Assembly (NCBI GenBank): GCA_041263285.1
Contig: JBFSVS010000018.1
Span: forward strand, 1 to 15,089
Origin: Acidiparvus fluvialis
Lineage (GTDB): Bacteria > Acidobacteriota > Holophagae > Holophagales > Holophagaceae
Length of the DNA: 15,089 bases
Direction: 5' to 3'
Both the position numbers and the translations under genes were made by a program. Below the pieces are notes generated by a model. That model did no database searches. It was given only the letters and a program-made list of their open reading frames with translations, and was not told the DNA's origin. Within the stretch, counting starts at the first letter, position 1. Every line of letters starts with the position of its first letter. This document shows positions 1-5,162 of the stretch, one piece after another.

Positions 1-1011
1 GAAACTACGTGTCGGGAGTGTTACCAAGGTCCCGTGTACTATGCTTCCGATGCTTTCGAAGGCTTACGGTTAATGCAGGAACTGAAAGAGGGTTCGCTAT
101 CTCCAACTTCCAAGGCCGCTCTTGTATCTGAAGAAGCACCTTCACTGAAGATCATTGAGAAAGGCCATCAAGCGGTCGACCTAACCCCAGCCGGACAGAG
201 TTCGTGGGTCCGACGAATAGACGCAACTCCCATCCCTCCCTTTTGGGGGGTAAAAACTCACAGAGCCAGCCTTGAAGAATTGTGGTCTTATCTCGACACT
301 TGGGTTTTAATTCATCATCGATGGGGCTATTCACAAGGATCACTAAGTTCCGAAGCGTTCGCTAAACTCCAAAAAGAAAAAGTAGAGCCTCAACTTCAAG
401 AGTGGAAGGAGCGGCTTCTTCAACTTAATTTCATTCAACCCCAGGCTCGCTATGGTTACTTTCCCGTTCGCGCAGAGAGAGAAAATCTTCAGTGGTTCGA
501 TCCCGAAGCCAAGAAGATTTTATCTACCATGTCTTTTCCTCGACAAAATAAAGGGAGGCGCCTAAGTATTCCGGACTTTTTTACCTCCTCCAGTGAAAGA
601 TTAGATGTGGGAGCCTGTCAATTGGTGACGCTAGGACAGGAGCCCGCAGAATTCACCCAAAAACTATACAGTACAGGTCAGTTTTCAGAATACTTTTTAG
701 CCCATGGACTCATGACCGAACTCACTGAGGCTTATGCCGAACTTCTTCATGCTCACATTCGAAAAGAATTGGGTATCGATGGTAAGGATGCACCTCAGCG
801 CCGTCAACTTTACGCGCAAGGATATCAGGGGTCTCGGTTTTCTTTTGGCTATCCTGCCTGTCCGGATCTCGAAGGCAACCAACCTCTACTTCATCTTTTA
901 GACGCCTCTCAAATTGGCGTTGAGTTGACCGAATCTTTTCAGATGGATCCCGAGTTTTCAACGAGCGCATTAATTGCTTGGCATCCTCAAGCCCGTTATT
1001 TTTCTGTTTAG
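1..1011 (+). CDS. metH: Methionine synthase (cobalamin-dependent), C-terminal part with AdoMet-binding activation domain; 5' truncated by window edge
   Basis: The reading frame is open from base 1, so the gene begins upstream; the first visible GTG (34) is internal. MetH transfers a methyl group from 5-methyltetrahydrofolate to homocysteine through a cobalamin. The visible part starts with the end of the B12-binding domain (GPVYYASDAFEGLRLM) and then the reactivation domain, which binds S-adenosylmethionine for reductive methylation of oxidised cobalamin. Family landmarks are FWG near 235-250, TFPRQ-like SFPRQN near 535-550, the AdoMet motif RFSFGYPACP beginning at 835, and the C-terminal GVELTESFQMDPEFSTSALIAWHP segment ending HPQARYFSV. 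The normal stop is TAG at 1009-1011. The homocysteine, folate and cobalamin domains would lie upstream, so I cannot tell whether the protein is full length or split. The identity of the domain is secure. Confidence 0.92.
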   Translation, partial: ETTCRECYQGPVYYASDAFEGLRLMQELKEGSLSPTSKAALVSEEAPSLKIIEKGHQAVDLTPAGQSSWVRRIDATPIPPFWGVKTHRASLEELWSYLDTWVLIHHRWGYSQGSLSSEAFAKLQKEKVEPQLQEWKERLLQLNFIQPQARYGYFPVRAERENLQWFDPEAKKILSTMSFPRQNKGRRLSIPDFFTSSSERLDVGACQLVTLGQEPAEFTQKLYSTGQFSEYFLAHGLMTELTEAYAELLHAHIRKELGIDGKDAPQRRQLYAQGYQGSRFSFGYPACPDLEGNQPLLHLLDASQIGVELTESFQMDPEFSTSALIAWHPQARYFSV

Positions 1012-1098
1012 TGGGTTAAAAAAGTATCTTTATGATCAAAAGAATGGTCTCATTAATTTCCACCCAGCGTTTACAGGACGTTTAGTGAGTGAGAACCT

Positions 1099-2283
1099 AT
1101 GGCACGTTTAAAAAAACAATGGTCCGCTACCGAAGCAATTGCCTTAGCGGCTGAAATTAAAAAAACGCTCTCGGTGAGTCACCGACAAGCAAAAGGGCTG
1201 ATCGATGGACGATGTGTATGGGTCAATGAAGTTATTATTCAAAAGCATGGCCATCGTCTAATCCCTGGTCAAACCCTACGAGTCGATTATGATCCGGAGC
1301 GAGTCTATGAATTAATTCCGACGCGATCCAAAATCGATGCCACGCCGTTTGAAACACTCTTTGAAGATAAGCATTTGCTTTTTGTGAACAAGCCCGCTGG
1401 GCTCCTGACGGTGCCCAGCGACAGTCCTCATGATGCCTCCCTGGCCGATCGCATCTCAGACCATTACCGCTTACGTGGCTTTCGTCGCTTCGAACTCTAT
1501 ATTGTTCATCGACTTGATAAGTTTACGAGTGGAGTCTTAGTATTCGCTAAAACCCCTGAGGGTCTCCATGGTCTAAAAAAGCTTTTCAATCTGCACAAGA
1601 TTCAACGTATCTATAAAGCAATTTTGGTGGGTGAACTTCCTGAAAACAGTGGAACACTCCGTGATCAATTAATGGAACAGGCCAAAACTCTTCGAATGAA
1701 AGTCATTAAAGGCAAAACGCCTACGATGGGGGTCAAGGAAGCCATTACCCATTACCGTGTGATTGAACGTTTGCCGGGTCATACCGTATTAGAGATAAGA
1801 CTTGAAACAGGTCGACGCAATCAAATTCGAGTCCAGTTTGCTGATCGAGGCTACCCTCTTTTAGGCGATCAGGTCTATGGCCAAGAAAGTCCTTTGATCG
1901 ATCGCCAAGCCTTGCACGCCGAACTTCTAGGCTTTACTCATCCGGTAACAGGTCAACAAATTACCGTTCAATCCAAAAGCCCGTATGATATGAATCGAGT
2001 TTTAGAATTACTTCGTAATCAACGTAGACTTCATCGTGCAGAGACGGGTATTCGGGGGGACGTGGGTATTTATAAGCCCCATATCACGGATGCTCAAAAG
2101 AAAAAGCGTGTGAATCGCATGAAGAAATTCAATGAACGAACTGCACTTCGGCCTAGCACCAATTCCACGCTCACTCGACCCCCCCGCCCAACCAGAAGAG
2201 AGTCGGTTCAAATCAAAGAAAATCGAACTACGCAATCTTCAAAATCTTCGCCCAAAGTCCGCGTTTGGAAAAAGAAAACTTAA
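1099..2283 (+). CDS. RluA-family rRNA pseudouridine synthase with N-terminal S4 domain and long basic C-terminal tail
   Basis: This 394-residue protein isomerises specific uridines in RNA, probably 23S rRNA, to pseudouridine in the cytoplasm. Residues about 15-70 resemble an S4 RNA-binding domain (AKGLIDGRCVWVNEVIIQKHG). The catalytic domain follows from about 80 to 300, with the opening motif LLFVNKPAGLLTVPS, the signature VHRLDKFTSG whose Asp140 is the expected catalytic residue, and LETGRRNQIRVQFADRGYPLLGD. The usual signature is HRLDRxTSG, so Lys replaces Arg here. About 85 residues after the catalytic domain are Lys/Arg-, Ser- and Thr-rich with low complexity and are not part of the family core. 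RluA, RluC and RluD cannot be told apart from motifs alone, so no symbol is given. The ATG at 1099 has only a weak purine stretch upstream (GTGAGTGAG). The stop lies 13 bases from the convergent folD stop. Confidence 0.9.
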   Translation: MARLKKQWSATEAIALAAEIKKTLSVSHRQAKGLIDGRCVWVNEVIIQKHGHRLIPGQTLRVDYDPERVYELIPTRSKIDATPFETLFEDKHLLFVNKPAGLLTVPSDSPHDASLADRISDHYRLRGFRRFELYIVHRLDKFTSGVLVFAKTPEGLHGLKKLFNLHKIQRIYKAILVGELPENSGTLRDQLMEQAKTLRMKVIKGKTPTMGVKEAITHYRVIERLPGHTVLEIRLETGRRNQIRVQFADRGYPLLGDQVYGQESPLIDRQALHAELLGFTHPVTGQQITVQSKSPYDMNRVLELLRNQRRLHRAETGIRGDVGIYKPHITDAQKKKRVNRMKKFNERTALRPSTNSTLTRPPRPTRRESVQIKENRTTQSSKSSPKVRVWKKKT

Positions 2284-2296
2284 TCGGCGTACTCAA

Positions 2297-3214
2297 TTAT
2301 TTTTTTCTCGTCCGGTAAGCATGCAACGTATTGCTCATGAGCATCGCCACCGTCAGGGGTCCGACACCGCCGGGCACGGGGGTGATGAATGAAGCAATTT
2401 TTTCAGCTTCGCCGAAGCGAACATCGCCGACCAAAAGAGACCCTTTGTTAACCAATTGACTATAGCGCTCGGGTTCGGATGCCTTTAAATAGGGGACTTC
2501 TGAAGGATTGGTCACCCGATTAATGCCCACGTCTACCACCACGGCTCCGGGTTTAATCCAAGACCCTTCGACAAAACCCGGGCGCCCAATGGCGGCGAAT
2601 AGAATATCGGCTGTTTGGCAGATTTCTTTGAGATGCTCGGTGTGTGAATGAGTGACGGTCACCGTCGCATTGGCATCCAACAACATCGCTAATAGCGGTC
2701 TACCCACGATGAGGGAGCGACCCAAAATAACAGCATGCTTTCCTCGCACCGCAATGTTATTCATTTCTAAAAGACGCATCACCCCAAGCGGCGTACAAGG
2801 GAAGAGTCCCGTGCGTCCCTGTAATAAGCGAGTCAGATTGTGGGGTGTGAACCCATCAACATCTTTCGAAGGATCAATACGAGTCACGAGATCAATTGCA
2901 TCCAAATGAGGAGGGAGAGGCATTTGAACCAGGATTCCATCGATATTAGGAGATCGATTAAGTTCGTCGATCGCTAATTTCACCTCTTCCATAGAAGCTG
3001 ACGCAGGAAGTCGATACTCTTTGCTGAAAATACCCACCGATTCACAGGCCCTTAATTTATGCCCCACGTATACCTGACTGGCAGGGTTGTCTCCGACGAC
3101 GATCACCGCTAATCCGGGCTTTCTAAAATTAAACTGTGTCGACGTAACAATCCCTTCCCGTACCATATCGAGAATTTTTTGAGAGGCGATTTTTCCATCG
3201 AGGAGTTGGGCCAT
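2297..3214 (-). CDS. folD: Bifunctional methylenetetrahydrofolate dehydrogenase / methenyltetrahydrofolate cyclohydrolase
   Basis: FolD interconverts 5,10-methylene-, 5,10-methenyl- and 10-formyl-tetrahydrofolate using NADP, feeding purine synthesis and initiator tRNA formylation. From the ATG at 3214 the protein is 305 residues and begins MAQLLDGK, matching the family start. Visible motifs are PGLAVIVVGDNPASQVYVGHK with catalytic Lys53, DGILVQMPLPPH, DPSKDVDGFTPHN, PCTPLGV, the NADP-binding segment GRSLIVGRPL and the C-terminal PVPGGVGPLTVAML. About 20 extra residues (PSEVPYLKASEPERYSQLVN) sit before the conserved GDVRF compared with E. coli FolD. Alternative upstream starts are ATG at 3223 and TTG at 3229; a GGAG lies only three bases before ATG 3214, so the exact start is unsettled. 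The gene converges on the pseudouridine synthase gene and diverges from rimP. It shares one-carbon metabolism with the nearby metH. Confidence 0.95.
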   Translation of the reverse strand: MAQLLDGKIASQKILDMVREGIVTSTQFNFRKPGLAVIVVGDNPASQVYVGHKLRACESVGIFSKEYRLPASASMEEVKLAIDELNRSPNIDGILVQMPLPPHLDAIDLVTRIDPSKDVDGFTPHNLTRLLQGRTGLFPCTPLGVMRLLEMNNIAVRGKHAVILGRSLIVGRPLLAMLLDANATVTVTHSHTEHLKEICQTADILFAAIGRPGFVEGSWIKPGAVVVDVGINRVTNPSEVPYLKASEPERYSQLVNKGSLLVGDVRFGEAEKIASFITPVPGGVGPLTVAMLMSNTLHAYRTRKK

Positions 3215-3310
3215 TGACTCCATTATCAAATAGGAGCACCGAGGTCATATAAGGAAATTGTGATCTCGTGAAAATTCCCCCTAGAATCAGAGGTCCGGGG
3301 ATCCTTACGC

Positions 3311-3339
3311 TTGAGTTTATGAGGTCCTAGGGATAGACT
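3311..3339 (+). promoter_or_regulatory. Candidate sigma70-type promoter for the rimP-nusA-infB operon
   Basis: TTGAGT (3311-3316) and TAGACT (3334-3339) are separated by exactly 17 bases, each matching four of six consensus positions. Transcription would begin near 3346 and give a leader of about 70 bases before rimP. This is a consensus match by eye in the only divergent gap upstream of the operon; a different promoter, or readthrough from elsewhere, is possible. Confidence 0.35.
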
Positions 3340-3358
3340 AATTAAGACAATTCGACTC

Positions 3359-3373
3359 GATGCAGTCAGCATC
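3359..3373 (+). promoter_or_regulatory. Small leader hairpin upstream of the rimP terminator
   Basis: GATGC (3359-3363) and GCATC (3369-3373) are perfect inverted repeats around a five-base loop. The right arm CATC (3370-3373) can alternatively pair with GATG (3379-3382) inside the 5' arm of the terminator stem. The two foldings exclude each other, as expected for an attenuator. The stems are short, so this could be chance. Confidence 0.3.
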
Positions 3374-3419
3374 AGACGGATGGGTTTTTCCCATCCTTTT
3401 TTTTTCTCATTTTTTATGA
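3360..3419 (+). CDS. Candidate 19-residue leader peptide overlapping the rimP terminator and start codon
   Basis: An ATG at 3360 opens a 19-codon frame, MQSASDGWVFPILFFSHFL, that passes through the whole terminator hairpin and T-run and stops at TGA 3417-3419. That stop overlaps the rimP ATG (3416-3418) as ATGA. Ribosomes translating it would unfold the hairpin and would deliver translation to rimP, which lacks its own Shine-Dalgarno sequence. No convincing Shine-Dalgarno sequence precedes ATG 3360, and the Phe codons simply reflect the T-run. The evidence is geometric only; a chance open frame is quite possible. Confidence 0.22.
   Translation: MQSASDGWVFPILFFSHFL
3378..3405 (+). terminator. 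Intrinsic terminator / attenuator in the rimP leader
   Basis: GGATGGG (3378-3384) and CCCATCC (3390-3396) form a perfect seven-base-pair stem with a TTTTT loop, followed directly by nine T residues (3397-3405). This is a textbook Rho-independent terminator on the plus strand. It does not end a gene: folD is transcribed away from it, and rimP starts at 3416. Its position therefore suggests conditional termination of the nusA operon transcript rather than a gene end. Confidence 0.8.
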
Positions 3420-3976
3420 TCAATCTCTCCCAACTCCAACCTCGGCTCGAAGCCCAAATAGCCCTCTTGGGCTACGAACTTTTGGCACTCGAACGAGCTA
3501 ATCAGAACGGACAAGATACCTTGAGACTCTATGTGGACCATCTCGCTGGGAATGATCCTAAAAAGAAAGTGAACCTGGAAGACTGTGTGAAAGTTCATGA
3601 ATCGCTGATGGCTTGGATGGATGTCGAATTTCCTAATGTTCGAGAACACTGGGGACTCGAAATCTCAAGTCCAGGTATGGAGCGTCCCTTAGTGAAGCCA
3701 AATCATTTCTCACGATTTACCGGTCGGCTCATTCGCGTTCAAACGACCCGTCCCATCAATGGCCAAAAAAAATTCAAGGGGTGGATTGGATCTCAGACCC
3801 CTACAGAATTTTCCATTGAAGAAGATGGTCAGATTAAAACGATTCCTTTTGATTTAATTGATAAAGCAAAACTTGCTCCTTTTGATGAAGCAAGCACCCC
3901 CCCACCAAAACATTTCCAAGGGCGAATCACCGCTCTTCCTCAAGCCGAGACAGAGACAAGTCTCGGGGAAGCCTAA
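3416..3976 (+). CDS. rimP: Ribosome maturation factor RimP
   Basis: RimP assists late maturation of the 30S subunit. The 186-residue protein begins MINLSQLQPRLEAQIALLGYELLALE, which aligns with the N-terminus of E. coli RimP. It has the family hallmarks LRLYVDH, a VNLEDCVKVHESL segment, LEISSPGMERPLVKPNHFSRFTGR around residues 80-105, and a C-terminal KGWIG and IPFDLIDKAKLAPF domain. About 30 extra residues (Pro-, then Gln/Glu/Thr-rich) follow the conserved core and include a run of seven C at 3897-3903. An in-frame ATG at 3380 would add a hydrophobic MGFSHPFFFSFF, but that stretch is encoded by the terminator and its T-run and has no counterpart in the family, so 3416 is preferred. No Shine-Dalgarno sequence precedes 3416; the region is T-rich. 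It is first in the operon, 14 bases before nusA. Confidence 0.93.
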   Translation: MINLSQLQPRLEAQIALLGYELLALERANQNGQDTLRLYVDHLAGNDPKKKVNLEDCVKVHESLMAWMDVEFPNVREHWGLEISSPGMERPLVKPNHFSRFTGRLIRVQTTRPINGQKKFKGWIGSQTPTEFSIEEDGQIKTIPFDLIDKAKLAPFDEASTPPPKHFQGRITALPQAETETSLGEA

Positions 3977-3990
3977 ACACAGGAGGATTT

Positions 3991-5121
3991 ATGGGCAACG
4001 TAGAAAGGTCTTTTTTCGAGCATATCCGCATGATTGCCGCCGAAAAAGGGATCACCGAAGAACAGATCTTTACCGCCGTCGAAGATTCCATATCTCGAGC
4101 AGCAGAGAAGCACTATAACGCTCATGATTTTTACGGTAATTTCAAAACCGAAATGGACCGAGGCACGGGTGAATTTTATGTTTATGCACTGAAGACGGTG
4201 GTTCAAGAGGTCGAGGAAGAAGATCTGGAGATCAGTCTTCAGGAAGCTAAAGAAGGAAATCCTGACGCTGAAGAAGGTGACACAGTTTGGCTTCCTCAGG
4301 ACACTACTGTTTTAGGTCGTATTCCTTTTACCGCAGCGAAGCAGGTTCTCATCCACGGACTTCGTGAATTGGAACGCGAACACATCTACACGGAGTTCAT
4401 TCAGCGAATTGGCCAGGTAGTTGTAGGAGAAGTAAAGCGTTTTGAAAAAAATAATGTGTACTTAGAGGTGGATCGAGTCGAAGCTATTTTACGTCGAACT
4501 GATACCCTTCGTGGGGATCGTTTTGACAAAGGTCAGCGAATTAAAGTCGTCATTATTGCCGTCGATCGAAACGCCAAGGACGCTCAAGTACAAGTGAGTC
4601 GCACGGACCCAAGACTCTTAGTGCAGCTTTTTGAAAATGAAGTTCCCGAGATCCACGATGGGACCGTACTCATTACCAATTGCGTCCGAGAAGCCGGCGA
4701 CCGAGCTAAAGTTGCGGTTCGCTCCTTAGATCCCGATGTGGATCCGGTCGGAGCTTGTGTTGGCTTAAAGGGTTCCCGTGTTCAAGCCATTATTCGTGAG
4801 CTCCAAAAAGAAAAGATTGATATTGTCCGCTACGACGAGGATCCAACCATATTTATTGCGCATGCTCTCAATCCAGCCAAAGTGATTCGCGTCAATATCA
4901 TGAATGAAGAAGAGCGACGCGTTGAAGTAATTGTCAGCGATGACCAACTGAGTGTGGCCATCGGTAAGCGCGGACAAAATGTCCGCTTAGCGGCCAAATT
5001 AACCGGGTGGAATATTGACGTCCGATCTCATGCAGACCAACAACGAGCGGTCGCAGAAGACAGCACAAACAAGTCGATAGTCCCGTCGGCTCCTCTTTCA
5101 GTTCCAGAAGATATATCCTAA
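3991..5121 (+). CDS. nusA: Transcription termination/antitermination factor NusA
   Basis: NusA binds RNA polymerase and nascent RNA, and modulates pausing, intrinsic termination and antitermination. The 376-residue protein has the RNA-polymerase-binding N-terminal domain (about 1-130), an S1 domain (about 133-200; VVGEVKRFEKNNVYLEVDR), KH1 with the GLKG loop at residues 258-261 followed by SRVQAIIRELQKEKIDIVRY, and KH2 with GKRG at 325-328 followed by QNVRLAAKLTGWNIDV. It ends shortly after KH2. It therefore lacks the two acidic repeat domains of the 495-residue E. coli protein and resembles the shorter Bacillus type. An unusually good Shine-Dalgarno AGGAGG (3981-3986) precedes the ATG by four bases, in contrast to rimP. 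The neighbours fix the identity. Expression may be autoregulated through the leader terminator upstream of rimP; this is inference. Confidence 0.96.
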   Translation: MGNVERSFFEHIRMIAAEKGITEEQIFTAVEDSISRAAEKHYNAHDFYGNFKTEMDRGTGEFYVYALKTVVQEVEEEDLEISLQEAKEGNPDAEEGDTVWLPQDTTVLGRIPFTAAKQVLIHGLRELEREHIYTEFIQRIGQVVVGEVKRFEKNNVYLEVDRVEAILRRTDTLRGDRFDKGQRIKVVIIAVDRNAKDAQVQVSRTDPRLLVQLFENEVPEIHDGTVLITNCVREAGDRAKVAVRSLDPDVDPVGACVGLKGSRVQAIIRELQKEKIDIVRYDEDPTIFIAHALNPAKVIRVNIMNEEERRVEVIVSDDQLSVAIGKRGQNVRLAAKLTGWNIDVRSHADQQRAVAEDSTNKSIVPSAPLSVPEDIS

Positions 5122-5162
5122 TTTTTTAACCAACTTCCCCTTCACCGAGGTATCCCATCTCC

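Noticed and set aside
1032..1085. A 17-codon open frame (MIKRMVSLISTQRLQDV) between metH and the pseudouridine synthase gene.
   Set aside because: No Shine-Dalgarno sequence, no overlap with the next start and no associated RNA structure; expected by chance in an 87-base gap.
2132..2392. An 86-codon plus-strand frame overlapping the end of the pseudouridine synthase gene and the end of folD.
   Set aside because: It is out of frame with two well-supported genes, has no recognisable domain and no Shine-Dalgarno sequence; a shadow of the basic tail.
3215..3415. A tRNA or other structured RNA gene upstream of rimP, as with the metY tRNA in E. coli.
   Set aside because: No cloverleaf arms, T-loop GTTC motif or CCA end could be found on either strand; only the small hairpin and terminator are present.
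3380..3418. The frame from ATG 3380 reads MGFSHPFFFSFF, reminiscent of the phenylalanine-rich leader peptide of a phe attenuator.
   Set aside because: The Phe codons are the terminator T-run read as TTT. The frame is continuous with rimP rather than ending before it, and no phenylalanine biosynthesis gene follows.
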